DNA of 64,000 nucleotides from an uncultured Lachnospira sp. (GCA_910589305.1 CAJUTV010000009.1:107442-171441); one strand, 5' to 3'. Positions 8,851 to 18,478 are shown, numbered from the stretch's first letter. Notes: generated by a model not told the origin, from the sequence alone. Made by a program: numbers and translations.

Positions 8851-9921
8851 ATGAAGAAAAAAGTAGTTATTGGCATGTCGGGAGGAGTTGATTCTTCTGT
8901 AGCGGCATATTTACTTAAAGAACAAGGATTTGATGTTATTGGTGTGACTATGCAGATATGGCAAGATAAAACGCCATATGAAGAAACAGATAAAAAAAGC
9001 TGTGGCATATCAGCAATTGATGATGCAATGAAGGTTGCAAATCAACTTCAAATTCCACATCATGTTATTGATTTAAAAGAACAGTTTAAATGTAAAGTAA
9101 TTGATTATTTTACAAACGAGTATAAACTTGGCAGAACTCCTAATCCATGTATTGTATGCAATCGTTATGTAAAATGGGAAGAGTTATTAAAATATGGCTT
9201 CCAAATTGGTGCAGATTATATTGCAACAGGTCATTATGCAAGAATTTGTCAGCTTTCTAATGGTAGATATGCGGTTAAAAAATCAGCAACATCCATTAAA
9301 GACCAAACATATGCTTTATATAAACTTACACAAGAGCAATTAAAACACACCTTGATGCCTATAGGCGATTACACAAAAGATGAGATTCGAGAGATTGCAC
9401 AAAAGGCAGAAATTCAAGTAGCACATAAACAAGATAGTATGGAGATATGTTTTATTCCCGATAATGATTATGCAAAATATATTGTTCAAACAACAAATTA
9501 TACATGTGATTCAGGCAATTTTGTTGATATTCACAACAATATTATCGGCACACATAAAGGAATAATTCATTATACAGTTGGACAGCGTAAAGGTCTTGGC
9601 TTATCTATGGGAAAACCCGTATTTGTTGTAGCTATAAGACCAGAAACCAATGAAGTTGTTATTGGTGATGATACAGACGTTTTTTCTAATAAATTATATG
9701 CAAATAATATAAACTTTATGGGTATAGAAAATATCAGCAATCCTATTAAAGTTCAGGCTAAAGTTCGATACAGTCACAAAGGAAGTAATTGTCTTGTAAG
9801 AATGATAAATGATGATACACTTGAATGTATATTTGATGAACCTGTAAGAGCAATTACACCAGGACAAGCCATTGTTTTATATGATGGGGATATATGTCTT
9901 GGCGGAGGAACTATTTTATAG
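8851..9921 (+). CDS. mnmA: tRNA-specific 2-thiouridylase MnmA
   Basis: A 356-residue ATP-dependent sulfurtransferase that makes 2-thiouridine at the wobble position of tRNA Lys, Glu and Gln. The PP-loop is GMSGGVDSS near residue 9; TPNPCIVCNRYVKW holds the first catalytic Cys, ATGHYAR follows, and KQDSMEICFI holds the second Cys region; YTVGQRKGL and the C-terminal beta barrel are intact. The start at 8851 follows GAGGG; the ATG at 8839 overlaps this ribosome site. Sulfur would come from a cysteine desulfurase that is not in the window. The next gene is an Rrf2 regulator, often part of Fe-S and sulfur clusters. Confidence 0.93.
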   Translation: MKKKVVIGMSGGVDSSVAAYLLKEQGFDVIGVTMQIWQDKTPYEETDKKSCGISAIDDAMKVANQLQIPHHVIDLKEQFKCKVIDYFTNEYKLGRTPNPCIVCNRYVKWEELLKYGFQIGADYIATGHYARICQLSNGRYAVKKSATSIKDQTYALYKLTQEQLKHTLMPIGDYTKDEIREIAQKAEIQVAHKQDSMEICFIPDNDYAKYIVQTTNYTCDSGNFVDIHNNIIGTHKGIIHYTVGQRKGLGLSMGKPVFVVAIRPETNEVVIGDDTDVFSNKLYANNINFMGIENISNPIKVQAKVRYSHKGSNCLVRMINDDTLECIFDEPVRAITPGQAIVLYDGDICLGGGTIL

Positions 9922-9986
9922 CAAATAGATAGACATTTGGTTTATTGCTTGTCAAGATAAAATTACAGAAAGGCGTGATGATTATT

Positions 9987-10409
9987 ATGAAAATTTCAAC
10001 AAAAGGAAGATATGCTCTAAGGCTTATGTTAGACCTTGCGCTGCATAATACTGGCGAAGCTGTAAGCATTAAAGATATAGCAAAACGCCAAGAAATTTCA
10101 GATAAATATTTAGAACAAATTATTTCTATTTTAAATAAAGGTGGATTTGTAAAAAGCATAAGAGGAGCACAAGGGGGCTATATGTTAAAAAAATCACCGC
10201 AGGAATATACCGTAGGAATGATTTTAAGGCTTATAGAAGGTTCACTAGCTCCTGTGTCTTGTGTGGAAGAAGATGGAGACATATGTAAAAGACAAGATAA
10301 TTGTGCAACATATATTGTGTGGAAAAAAATAAATGATGCTGTGAATGATGTTGTTGATAATATTACACTTGCTGATTTAGTTGATTTGCAAGTAAATAAT
10401 AATAAATAA
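9987..10409 (+). CDS. Rrf2-family transcriptional regulator (IscR/CymR-like)
   Basis: A 140-residue winged-helix protein that starts MKISTKGRYALR, the hallmark of the Rrf2 family, with the DNA-reading helices in ISDKYLEQI and RGAQGGYML. Three cysteines in CVEEDGDIC and RQDNC (about residues 93-108) are placed where IscR-type members bind a [2Fe-2S] cluster, so Fe-S sensing is likely but not proven, since spacing differs from E. coli IscR. The start at 9987 was chosen over 9945 because it matches the family N-terminus. It lies 65 bp after mnmA. Confidence 0.88.
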   Translation: MKISTKGRYALRLMLDLALHNTGEAVSIKDIAKRQEISDKYLEQIISILNKGGFVKSIRGAQGGYMLKKSPQEYTVGMILRLIEGSLAPVSCVEEDGDICKRQDNCATYIVWKKINDAVNDVVDNITLADLVDLQVNNNK

Positions 10410-10412
10410 TAT

Positions 10413-10440
10413 AGTAAATTGTGAATATCCGTTTTGACTT
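10413..10440 (+). repeat. Right-end remnant of the TTTAA repeat family
   Basis: ATTGTGAATATCCGTTTTGACT matches the family right end (GATTGCGAATATCCGCTTAACT) with a few changes, and nothing of the left half remains. It stands just after the Rrf2 gene. The rest of the 10410-10640 gap is A+T-rich leader with no other feature seen. Confidence 0.45.
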
Positions 10441-10640
10441 TTTATATTTATAATATAATGTTTTATGCAATATTAAAGCAAATACTAGTTATTCTTTGAT
10501 TTATATAGGAATTGATGTTGTATAGTAATAAAATTTATAAAAAATATATGATATATATATTTTAACACAAGAATTAATATTGCTAAAATGATATTTCTTA
10601 TGTTACAATATCAAAAAAATGTGCTAATTGGAGGATGGAT

Positions 10641-12413
10641 ATGAAAACAATACAAAAAGTAGACACCAATCAAGTACAGACAGGTGTGAAATTAAAGAAA
10701 AAAAATTCTACAACAAAAGGTCTTAGTATTAAGTTTAAATTACTTATGTTATCATTTGTACCATCACTTATTGTTTCTTTAGTTCTGCTTATATTTGCTC
10801 AAATCAGTCTTATTGATGGATTGAATGAGGAGGCTGAAAATGGTCTTGCTTTAGCGGCAGAGGCAACAATGGCAGGTTATGAAAATTTGGATGGAGATTA
10901 TAAGGTTGATTCTTCTGGAAATCTATGGAAAGGCAATATTAATTTGTCTGCTAATATGAGCCATATTGATGAGTATGTAAAAAGCAGTCATGCCGATATT
11001 ACACTATTTTGGGAAGATACACGTATGGTAACTTCTCTTAAAGATGTAAATGGAGAAAGAATTGTTGGAACAAAAGGTGACCCGAATATATGGGAGACCG
11101 TAAAAAAGGGCAATATATACAGGACTTCCAATATAACGATTAATAATATAAGTTATTCAGCAGTCTATATTCCTCTTAAAAATCAATCAGGTGATATTAT
11201 TGGTATGGTATTTGCTGGTCAGCCAAGAACAAATATTCAATCTTATATTGATAAAAAAGTTCTTGGATTTGTATTGATTGCATTATTAGCTTTGGTGATT
11301 TCAACCATTGTTGGATTTTTGAGTTCAAGGGCTATTTCAAATTGTCTTATCAAGGCTAAAAATTCTTTGGATAGTCTTGCACAAGGTAATCTTACAGTAG
11401 AAATTGATAGAACAGTCACCAAAAGAAAAGATGAGATTGGTGCAATGGGAGTTGCCATTGATTCTCTTATTGAGAAACTTAAAAAAATTGTATCCGAATT
11501 GAAACAGTCTGCATATACACTCAATGAGTCTGGTGAAAATCTTGATGGTATGGCAAGCCAGTCCTCAATGGCTTCAGAGGAAATAAGCAGTGCTGTGGAA
11601 GATATTTCTAAAGGGGCTGTTTCACAGGCAGAGGAAATACAGACAGCTTCTACAGAGATTGCTTCCATAGGAGAATTGATAGAAGATATTGTATCCAATG
11701 TTGGCACTCTTACAAAAATAGCTGGTAACATGGAAAAAGCTGGTGATAAATCAGTCCATACAGTAGATGAACTCAGTGTATCTAATGACCATACGACAAT
11801 GGCTATCAAGAGAATAGCAGAACAGTTAGATATCACAAACCAGTCAGTTGAAAGAATTAGTGGTGCAGCTTCATTGATTACCAATATTACAGACCAAACC
11901 AGTCTTCTTGCTTTAAATGCTTCGATTGAATCGGCGAGAGCAGGTGAGGCTGGAAAGGGCTTTGCCGTTGTAGCTACAGAGATTCAAAAACTTGCTGCAC
12001 AATCTGATGAAGCCGCAAAAGATATTCAGGCTATTATATTGACACTTCAAGAGGAAGCCGCAAAGACTACTGTCGCTATGGACGAAGCACAAAAGCTTAT
12101 CTATGAACAGCAAAATAAATTAAATGATACAAAAAATAGTTTTTATGAAGTGAATCATGGCATTGATATTACAAAACAAAATACAGATGTAATTTATGGT
12201 AATACACAATCATGTAATCGCGCTCGAGCACAAATTAATGATGTTATTTCTAATTTATCTGCTATTTCTGAAGAAAATGCTGCATCGGCACAGCAGACAA
12301 CAGCTTCTATGGAAGAGTTAAATGCGACAATCAGTTTGTTAGCACAGACTGCAAAAGATTTAAAATCCATTTCTGATGGTATTAATGAAGATATTGAGTT
12401 TTTTATTATTTAG
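10641..12413 (+). CDS. Methyl-accepting chemotaxis protein, periplasmic/extracellular Cache sensor
   Basis: A 590-residue transmembrane chemoreceptor. A first membrane segment lies at about residues 35-57 (LLMLSFVPSLIVSLVLLIF), an extracytoplasmic sensor of about 150 residues follows (single-Cache type, with YSAVYIPLKNQSGDIIGMV), and a second membrane segment at about 208-228 leads to a HAMP linker. The cytoplasmic coiled coil has the conserved hairpin tip around DQTSLLALNASIESARAGEA. It should control a CheA kinase; the ligand is unknown. No che genes are in the window. The start at 10641 has GGAGG 6 bp in front; the ATG at 10635 abuts that site. Confidence 0.92.
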   Translation: MKTIQKVDTNQVQTGVKLKKKNSTTKGLSIKFKLLMLSFVPSLIVSLVLLIFAQISLIDGLNEEAENGLALAAEATMAGYENLDGDYKVDSSGNLWKGNINLSANMSHIDEYVKSSHADITLFWEDTRMVTSLKDVNGERIVGTKGDPNIWETVKKGNIYRTSNITINNISYSAVYIPLKNQSGDIIGMVFAGQPRTNIQSYIDKKVLGFVLIALLALVISTIVGFLSSRAISNCLIKAKNSLDSLAQGNLTVEIDRTVTKRKDEIGAMGVAIDSLIEKLKKIVSELKQSAYTLNESGENLDGMASQSSMASEEISSAVEDISKGAVSQAEEIQTASTEIASIGELIEDIVSNVGTLTKIAGNMEKAGDKSVHTVDELSVSNDHTTMAIKRIAEQLDITNQSVERISGAASLITNITDQTSLLALNASIESARAGEAGKGFAVVATEIQKLAAQSDEAAKDIQAIILTLQEEAAKTTVAMDEAQKLIYEQQNKLNDTKNSFYEVNHGIDITKQNTDVIYGNTQSCNRARAQINDVISNLSAISEENAASAQQTTASMEELNATISLLAQTAKDLKSISDGINEDIEFFII

Positions 12414-12437
12414 AATTTTTACATAATAAAATAGTAT

Positions 12438-12547
12438 AAAATAAGCTGTTGTAAAATAAAAGAATAGTATATAATTGCATAGATAATTATGTAACAACAA
12501 TTATTTATCACTCATATGGTGACAATTATTTTGCAATAGCTTATTTT
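12438..12547. other. Long imperfect hairpin after the chemoreceptor gene
   Basis: AAAATAAGCTGTTGTAAAAT (12438-) pairs with ATTTTGCAATAGCTTATTTT (to 12547) over about 22 bp with two G-U pairs. Inside lies a second stem, TCAC-N7-GTGA near 12508-12522. It can serve as terminator for the chemoreceptor transcript, or be a folded RNA or MITE-like unit. Confidence 0.45.
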
Positions 12548-12577
12548 TATTGTAATATTATAAATTTTATATTTTAA

Positions 12578-12650
12578 TCTCATCAAGAAAGTCCCCCGCT
12601 TTAATGCCATAAAGGCATAAGTGAGGGACTTGCGTTGTCCTATCAGTTAG
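12578..12650 (+). mobile_element. TTTAA-targeting small repeat, copy 2 (left half only)
   Basis: It follows TTTAA (12573-12577) with TCTCATCAAGAAAGTCCCCC and the mirror arm AAGTGAGGGACTTGCG, then loses similarity after TCCTATCAGTTAG. The right end is missing. The left-end hairpin is intact and could act as a terminator between the convergent chemoreceptor and MATE genes. Confidence 0.7.
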
Positions 12651-12695
12651 ATTGTTTTATCTTTTTGATAACCGTTTTTATAATAAACAGGAAAT

Positions 12696-14021
12696 TCAAG
12701 TTTCCTTAAAAATTGGATTTCGGTACATATTGATAATAAGTGGTATTACCATAATAATCCAAACAATAGGCTCAGCGATGATAATTCCCCAATATCCAAT
12801 ACGCGGCGCTAAAAAGAAAGCAATTAAAACTTTTCCAATCAGTTCTAATGAACTTGAAAATACAGGTGTTTTGGAATCACCAAACCCTTGCATACTATTT
12901 CTAAATAAGCAGATAACGGCTGGTACAAAATATAAAGAAGTATTGACTCTTAAATATAAAGAGGCTGTATCCATAACTTCTTTAATATCTGAAGCAGTAA
13001 TAATATGGATAATAGTTGGCGCAATTGTGTAAGCTGTAATCACCACAAAGATACACCATATAAATGTTAATAATACAGTTTGTTTGATTCCTTGTTTAAT
13101 ACGGTTATATTCCTTTGCACCAAGATTTTGCCCGCAGTATGTTGCTAAAGTTGTGCCAAAAACAGAAAAAGGCAGCATAAACATGGTTGTAGCTTTTCTT
13201 GCGGCAGTATGTGCAACAATAATATTTGTTCCAAAAGTGTTGATACTTGTCTGTAAAGCAACGGTTCCAATATTGACGAAGGATACCATAAATCCCATAG
13301 AAAGTCCTGTTTTAATCAGTTTATTATAGATATTTTTAACAGGGATGTAATCTTTCTTTTCTAAAGATAATTGAGGATATCTTTTTTTGACATAGAAAAA
13401 ACATAAAACAGCAGAAATTCCCTGTGATACAACAGTTGCGAAGGCAGCACCTGCCACATTCATATCAAACCATAGTATAAATATGTAATCAAGTGCAATA
13501 TTGGTTATTGTAGAGATAACTAAAAATATAAGCGGGGTAAAGGAATCACCAATTGCTCTTAAAATAGCAGCATACGCATTATATATGGTTGAAGCAATCA
13601 GCCCTGCAAGGATAACACAGATATAACTTTTTGCCTGTGAGAGTATGGTATCGGATACATTTAAAATACTTAATATTTGATTATTTAATAAAAGACATAG
13701 TATACTGATAATAATTGTAAAACCAATGCTTAAAAGTAACGTTGCTGCGATGGATTTTTTCATATTAATATAATCTTTTGCACCATAAAATGTTGAGATA
13801 ATAATTGCAAATCCATTTGTTAAACCATTGAGTAATCCTATAAGCATGTCGCTTAGTGAAGTTGTTGAGCCAACTGCGGCAAGGGAAGTTTCTCCTAAAA
13901 TCTGTCCTACAATTCTTGTGTCAACTAGACTATAAAATAATTGAAACAGCTGTCCAATAAATAGAGGTATTGCAAATGTTATAATTAGTTTTAAAGGTTT
14001 TCCATTTGTTAAATCTTTCAT
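12696..14021 (-). CDS. MATE-family efflux transporter
   Basis: A 441-residue polytopic inner-membrane protein with about 12 membrane segments. FIGQLFQLFYSLVDTRIVGQ in the first helix and the repeated two-fold layout (a similar FMVSFVNIGTVALQ segment opening the second half) are typical of the MATE family, which exports cationic drugs and metabolites in exchange for Na+ or H+. It is closest in style to the NorM/DinF-like multidrug group. No Shine-Dalgarno of good quality precedes the ATG, and no regulator is adjacent. Confidence 0.9.
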   Translation of the reverse strand: MKDLTNGKPLKLIITFAIPLFIGQLFQLFYSLVDTRIVGQILGETSLAAVGSTTSLSDMLIGLLNGLTNGFAIIISTFYGAKDYINMKKSIAATLLLSIGFTIIISILCLLLNNQILSILNVSDTILSQAKSYICVILAGLIASTIYNAYAAILRAIGDSFTPLIFLVISTITNIALDYIFILWFDMNVAGAAFATVVSQGISAVLCFFYVKKRYPQLSLEKKDYIPVKNIYNKLIKTGLSMGFMVSFVNIGTVALQTSINTFGTNIIVAHTAARKATTMFMLPFSVFGTTLATYCGQNLGAKEYNRIKQGIKQTVLLTFIWCIFVVITAYTIAPTIIHIITASDIKEVMDTASLYLRVNTSLYFVPAVICLFRNSMQGFGDSKTPVFSSSLELIGKVLIAFFLAPRIGYWGIIIAEPIVWIIMVIPLIINMYRNPIFKET

Positions 14022-14316
14022 GATGTTTTGATTTCTGTCAATGATAAGTCACATTTATAATAGTTAAGTTTTAGATTGTTTAAGCCTTTTTGACTTATAT
14101 AAAGACTATTTGAAAAGTAAATTGTCTTTTGACACAGTCCTTTCATTTAATAAAATAATATATAATAAAATAATAATAAACTGCCACATTAAAGAAATTT
14201 AGTATAAGCTCCCTCTGAAAAGCTACGATAGTAGCTATGAGGTTAGGGTGTTAAACACCCGAGCAAGTAGCGCAGCGGATTGCGAATATCCGCTTAACTG
14301 TGATAGTTTCATGATA
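14022..14316. other. Intergenic region with repeat copy 3
   Basis: Between two leftward genes. The left 180 bp is A+T-rich and holds the upstream region of the MATE gene; the right part is occupied by repeat copy 3. Nothing else was recognised. Confidence 0.4.
14202..14298 (+). mobile_element. TTTAA-targeting small repeat, copy 3 (left end lost)
   Basis: The unit starts inside the family at GTATAAGCTCCCTCTGAAAA and continues with AGCTACGATAGTAGCTATGA, GGGTGTTAAACACCC (hairpin) and the right end GCGGATTGCGAATATCCGC then TTAAC. The AGTCCCCC left hairpin and its TTTAA are absent. Confidence 0.75.
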
Positions 14317-14928
14317 TTACATATCATCAATAATATTGCCTTTATCTACATTAGGCTTAATAAAATGATTATAAGAATAATCCCATAAGGCATTTGAACC
14401 TTTAGCAGTGTTTTTGTTTCTATCTAATATTTGAGAAAGTTTTACTTTTTTTTCCAGCCAGCTTTTACCATTTGCCGCATGATTTAGCATAGTAGGCTGT
14501 ATATTATCTAAGGTTCTTGCAAATTTGGCTTCTGGTGTTTTACATTCTTCAAATTCATTCCATAAATTTCTTAAGTAATCGCCTTGTTCTTTTGGGAGTA
14601 TAGAATATATCCTGTCCGCCGCTTTTAATTCGCGTTCTTTTTGTGTTTTTTTTGCTTCAGCATCATATGCGTAAGTATCACCTGCATCAATTTCAACAAT
14701 ATCATGTATTAGCAACATTGTTATCGTTTTTAATACATCAATTTTTTCATTGGCATAACCAGAAAGCAGTATTGTCATAATTGCCATGTGCCAAGCATGT
14801 TCCGCATCATTTTCCTTTACGCTGCCATCAGAAAGATAGGTTTGTCTTTTTATCATCTTTTCTTTATCAATTTCTAAACAAAATTGGAATATTTTTTCTA
14901 AATTTATTAATTCTTTATTTTCTTTCAT
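14317..14928 (-). CDS. HD-domain hydrolase (YfbR/nucleotidase-like)
   Basis: A 203-residue cytosolic HD-domain protein. Metal ligands are visible in NDAEHAWHMAI (first His), LLIHDIVEIDAGDTYAYD (the HD pair) and ARTLDNIQP (final Asp). This pattern belongs to the HDDC2/YfbR-like group, which includes 5'-deoxynucleotidases acting on dNMPs. Substrate is inferred from the family only. AAAGGAG lies at good distance from the ATG. It is transcribed toward the MATE gene but repeat copy 3 lies between. Confidence 0.82.
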   Translation of the reverse strand: MKENKELINLEKIFQFCLEIDKEKMIKRQTYLSDGSVKENDAEHAWHMAIMTILLSGYANEKIDVLKTITMLLIHDIVEIDAGDTYAYDAEAKKTQKERELKAADRIYSILPKEQGDYLRNLWNEFEECKTPEAKFARTLDNIQPTMLNHAANGKSWLEKKVKLSQILDRNKNTAKGSNALWDYSYNHFIKPNVDKGNIIDDM

Positions 14929-15250
14929 AAATTGCTCCTTTATATTGTGTTTTCAGTCAAGATAATGATAAAAAATTTGCATAGATAATTTTTTATATTG
15001 TCCATATCTTTACTTATAAAATTGCATTGTTTATGGTATCATAAGCCGAATTTTTACACAAGTAATAGTTAATATTTTTATTGATTATGTCGAAATAATA
15101 GACAATAAATGTTAGATTTTAGGTAAATATAAAGCAGATTACAAATATTCGTTTAATGGATGAAAGTTATCAAGCGAAAAGATTTACATTTGTGAGTTGT
15201 TTGATATGGATTTAATTAATTGAAAATAATACAGAAAAGAGGATTTTATT
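14929..15250. other. Divergent intergenic region with right-end remnant
   Basis: This 322-bp A+T-rich gap holds the promoters of the divergent HD-domain and coiled-coil genes. At 15130-15157, CAGATTACAAATATTCGTTTAA is a degraded match to the right end of the TTTAA repeat family. No coding sequence was seen. Confidence 0.4.
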
Positions 15251-16255
15251 ATGAAAGTTAATGGGTATTCAGATGTTAATTCAGTAAATAATATGGATTT
15301 ATCTAAAAGTAGTGAGGTAAAAGAAAAAAAAACAAACAATGATAAAAGTACGACTTCTAGCAATTCAGGAATGACAATTAATGGCAGTGACCTTCATCTT
15401 GGAAATGAAAGCATTGAGGAAAAAAAGAAAAAAGCGCAAAAGATAGCAATGGAATTGATGGGAAATGCGTTTAAACGTGATAATGATATTGACAGGGAAA
15501 TTGAGCAATGCAATGAAAGAGCGGAGATACATAAAAAAGAAAATGAAGAATATTCTATGCTTTTATCGGATATTAAAGATGAAGAACAAAATTTAAAAGA
15601 AATATATAATGTGGATAGTGACAGCAAAGAGCAAAGCGATTTAGATTTGCTTATCAAGGAAAAAGAAAGCATCCGTCATCCAGATGAAGTTAAGCTTACA
15701 CCAGAGGAGAAAGCCGAGTTGGTAAAAATCAAAAACAAAAGTCTTACAGAATATCAAGAGAGAATGTTAAAGCTTGACGAGGAAAAATTTGAATTAAATG
15801 AAAAAATTGATGAAAATAAAGAAAATATACGCAAAGAATATGGAACAGCAAGAGGTATTGCATTAGAACGCTTAAAATACCATGATATGGTCGATGCAAA
15901 AAAGCAGGGCGATGAGGTTATCAAAGCTGCTAATAAAGAAGTTATGGGAACCATTATTGATGAGGCTAAAAAAGATATTGATGATAAGTATGAAGATGAA
16001 AAGCAAAAGGCAGAGGATAAGGCACAAGAAGAAGAGATTATTGAAGATAGAATAGAAAAGTCAAAAGAACAAAGCAAGGAAGATGAAGAAAAATTACAAA
16101 AAATTTATGAGTTAAAACAAGATATTTTGGAACTTTCTAAAAATAATAATCGAAACAGCTCCAATGATATGAAAAAATCATTAGACCTTATTGTTGCAGA
16201 GCTGCAATTAAGTCAAGAAGATTTAAAAGGTGCGGCTGTTGACCAAAATGTTTAA
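15251..16255 (+). CDS. Highly charged coiled-coil protein, function unknown
   Basis: A 334-residue hydrophilic protein rich in Glu, Lys and Asp, without signal peptide or membrane segment. The first 60 residues are Ser/Asn/Lys-rich and probably disordered (NNDKSTTSSNSG); from residue 65 to the end nearly everything is predicted coiled coil. I do not recognise a family. Similar N-termini (MKVNGYSDV...) would be expected in flagellar- or envelope-associated accessory proteins of Lachnospiraceae, but that is only a guess. GAGGA precedes the ATG; a strong terminator follows, so it is likely monocistronic. Confidence 0.7.
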   Translation: MKVNGYSDVNSVNNMDLSKSSEVKEKKTNNDKSTTSSNSGMTINGSDLHLGNESIEEKKKKAQKIAMELMGNAFKRDNDIDREIEQCNERAEIHKKENEEYSMLLSDIKDEEQNLKEIYNVDSDSKEQSDLDLLIKEKESIRHPDEVKLTPEEKAELVKIKNKSLTEYQERMLKLDEEKFELNEKIDENKENIRKEYGTARGIALERLKYHDMVDAKKQGDEVIKAANKEVMGTIIDEAKKDIDDKYEDEKQKAEDKAQEEEIIEDRIEKSKEQSKEDEEKLQKIYELKQDILELSKNNNRNSSNDMKKSLDLIVAELQLSQEDLKGAAVDQNV

Positions 16256-16282
16256 TAACTATTGTGATACATTTCATTAATT

Positions 16283-16346
16283 ACAGTTTAGTCATTATAA
16301 TACGGTGATATATTATAATAATATGTCCTTATAATGGCTAAACTGT
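16283..16346 (+). terminator. Terminator of the coiled-coil gene
   Basis: ACAGTTTAGTCATTATAA (16283-16300) pairs with TTATAATGGCTAAACTGT (16329-16346) over 18 bp with one G-U pair, followed by AAAATTTT. It separates the coiled-coil gene from the sulfhydrylase gene. Confidence 0.65.
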
Positions 16347-16541
16347 AAAATTTTGGGATAAATCATATAATTCCTATTGACATAATATGGATAAGGTGGT
16401 ATTTTAGAGAAAATTACAATATAACAGCAGGTTTGTAGGATAATTATAGTCTGTTTTACAAATTTATGAGAGTTGTTTAGAACTCGTTTGTATTGTATAG
16501 TAATTTATATAAAATAGATATTAAAGAAAGAAGGAATAACT

Positions 16542-17846
16542 ATGGCAAAAAAAATATATAAAGATAGAAATTTTAAATTTGAGACATTACAATTGCATGT
16601 AGGACAAGAAAGCGCAGATTCTGTAACCGATGCAAGAGCTGTTCCTATTTATCAGACATCTTCATTTGTCTTTCATAATGCACAACATGCACAAGACCGA
16701 TTTGCATTAAAGGATGCAGGCAATATTTACGGCAGACTTACAAATCCTACACAAGATATATTTGAACAAAGAATTGCAGCGCTTGAGGGCGGTGTAGCTG
16801 CTTTGGCAGTTGCTTCTGGAGCTGCCGCAGTATCTTACACCATTCAAAATCTTGCAGTTGCAGGAGAACATATTGTTGCTGCAAAAAATATATATGGAGG
16901 GACCTATAATTATCTTGCACATACAATTGTTGATTATGGTGTGACAACAACATTTGTAGACCCTTTTGATATTGAAAATTTTGAAAAGGCAATTCAAGAC
17001 AATACAAAAGCTTTATATATTGAAACACTTGGCAATCCAAATTCAGAAGTTGTTGATATTGAAGCCATTGCAAAAATTGCACATGCACATCATATACCAC
17101 TTGTTATTGACAATACATTTGCAACACCATATCTTGTAAAACCGATTGAATATGGGGCTGATATTGTTATACATTCAGCTACAAAATTTATTGGGGGACA
17201 TGGCACAACGATTGGCGGTGTTATTGTAGATAGTGGCAAATTTGACTGGAAAGCTTCAGGAAAGTTTCCGCAGTTGTCTGAACCTAATGCAAGTTATCAT
17301 GGGGTTAGTTTTACCGAAGCGGCAGGAGCTGCAGCTTTTGTGACACGAATAAGGGCTATTCTTCTTAGAGATACAGGTGCAACATTGTCGCCAATACATA
17401 GTTGGATATTTTTACAGGGACTTGAAACGTTATCATTAAGAGTAGAGCGTCATATTGAAAATGCCCTTAAAGTAGTTAATTATTTGTCAAAGCATCCACT
17501 TGTTGAAAAAGTAAATCACCCATCTGTATCAAAGGATTTTAATCAACAAAATCTTTACAAAAAATATTTTCCAAAGGGCGGTGGTTCTATTTTTACATTT
17601 GAGATAAAAGGAGATGAAAACACGGCTAAAAAATTTATTGATAATCTTGAATTATTTTCTCTGCTTGCCAATGTTGCGGATGCAAAATCACTTGTTATTC
17701 ACCCAGCATCGACTACACATTCGGAATTAAATGCAAATGAGTTAGTAGAGCAAGGTATTAAACCAAATACAATAAGGCTTTCAATTGGTATTGAAAATAT
17801 TGATGATATTATTGAAGATTTAGACGAAGCGTTTCAATCTTTGTGA
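16542..17846 (+). CDS. metY: O-acetylhomoserine sulfhydrylase (PLP, Cys/Met metabolism family)
   Basis: A 434-residue PLP enzyme of the gamma-family that condenses O-acetylhomoserine with sulfide to homocysteine, entering methionine synthesis. The PLP-Lys lies in HSATKFIGGHGTTIGG (near residue 210); YGRLTNPT near residue 65, VASGAAA and VIDNTFATPYL are further active-site segments. Length (about 430) fits the O-acetylhomoserine type rather than cystathionine gamma-synthase (about 385). The start has AAAGAAGG upstream. No S-box or T-box was recognised in the 195 bp between the terminator and the start. Confidence 0.9.
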   Translation: MAKKIYKDRNFKFETLQLHVGQESADSVTDARAVPIYQTSSFVFHNAQHAQDRFALKDAGNIYGRLTNPTQDIFEQRIAALEGGVAALAVASGAAAVSYTIQNLAVAGEHIVAAKNIYGGTYNYLAHTIVDYGVTTTFVDPFDIENFEKAIQDNTKALYIETLGNPNSEVVDIEAIAKIAHAHHIPLVIDNTFATPYLVKPIEYGADIVIHSATKFIGGHGTTIGGVIVDSGKFDWKASGKFPQLSEPNASYHGVSFTEAAGAAAFVTRIRAILLRDTGATLSPIHSWIFLQGLETLSLRVERHIENALKVVNYLSKHPLVEKVNHPSVSKDFNQQNLYKKYFPKGGGSIFTFEIKGDENTAKKFIDNLELFSLLANVADAKSLVIHPASTTHSELNANELVEQGIKPNTIRLSIGIENIDDIIEDLDEAFQSL

Positions 17847-17970
17847 TATATTATTGTGGTTTAGTCTATCGAATGATATAATTTTAGCATTATGAATAAT
17901 GATAGATAATAAATTGTTGAAATAGTATTCGTAATAATAAACAATCTATTAATAAAGGGAGAAAAACAGA

Positions 17971-18462
17971 GTGAATATTAAGAACCTAATTATTCGTAAA
18001 TCGCATATAGAGGATATACCACTAATACAATATCTGATAAAAGGCTTAGCATCATATGAAAAAAGACCACAGGATATGACAGGAACAAAAGAACAGTTAA
18101 GTTATTGGCTTTTTGAAAGAAAAGTTGCCACAGTCTTGATTGCCGAATATGGCAAAGAGGTTGTAGGGTATGCACTTTATTATCCTATTTTTGGTTCATT
18201 TTCTGCTATAGGAAAAATACATTTAGAAGATATTTTTATTTGGCCGAATTTTCGTGGCTATGGTGCAGGTCGGTTTTTTCTTGCTAAAATAGCTGAAATT
18301 ATACTTGCAGATGGATATACAGAAATGGAATGGAATTGTCTTGACTGGAATAAACCATCAATTGAATTTTATGAAAGATTAGGTGCCAAACAGGAGACAG
18401 GACGGAAGTATTTTAGTTTTACCCAATCAGAATTAAAATCCATTGCAGCACAAATTTCATAA
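17971..18462 (+). CDS. GNAT acetyltransferase, diamine acetyltransferase-like
   Basis: A 163-residue GNAT fold. The acetyl-CoA site is in FIWPNFRGYGAGRFFL, after the strand pair around IHLEDIFI, and NKPSIEFYERLGAK closes the fold. The overall pattern (YEKRPQDM, HLEDIFVxPxxRG, WNKPSIxFYxxxGA) is that of spermidine/spermine or thialysine N-acetyltransferases, so a polyamine or amine substrate is plausible. GTG start after AGGGAG. Confidence 0.85.
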   Translation: MNIKNLIIRKSHIEDIPLIQYLIKGLASYEKRPQDMTGTKEQLSYWLFERKVATVLIAEYGKEVVGYALYYPIFGSFSAIGKIHLEDIFIWPNFRGYGAGRFFLAKIAEIILADGYTEMEWNCLDWNKPSIEFYERLGAKQETGRKYFSFTQSELKSIAAQIS

Positions 18463-18478
18463 ATTTATAAGTAAATAT

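Noticed and set aside
11243..11884. A 213-codon minus-strand frame within the chemoreceptor gene
   Set aside because: It is antisense to a well-conserved MCP and has no ribosome site or known domain.
12652..13032. A 126-codon + strand frame over the end of the MATE gene
   Set aside because: Shadow of the leftward MATE gene; no homology or start signal.
15394..16077. Ser/Phe-rich minus-strand frames opposite the coiled-coil gene
   Set aside because: They are the complement of Glu/Lys-rich codons, a known artefact of charged coiled-coil genes.
16347..16541. S-box (SAM) riboswitch before the sulfhydrylase gene
   Set aside because: No S-box conserved sequences were recognised; only the preceding terminator hairpin is clear.
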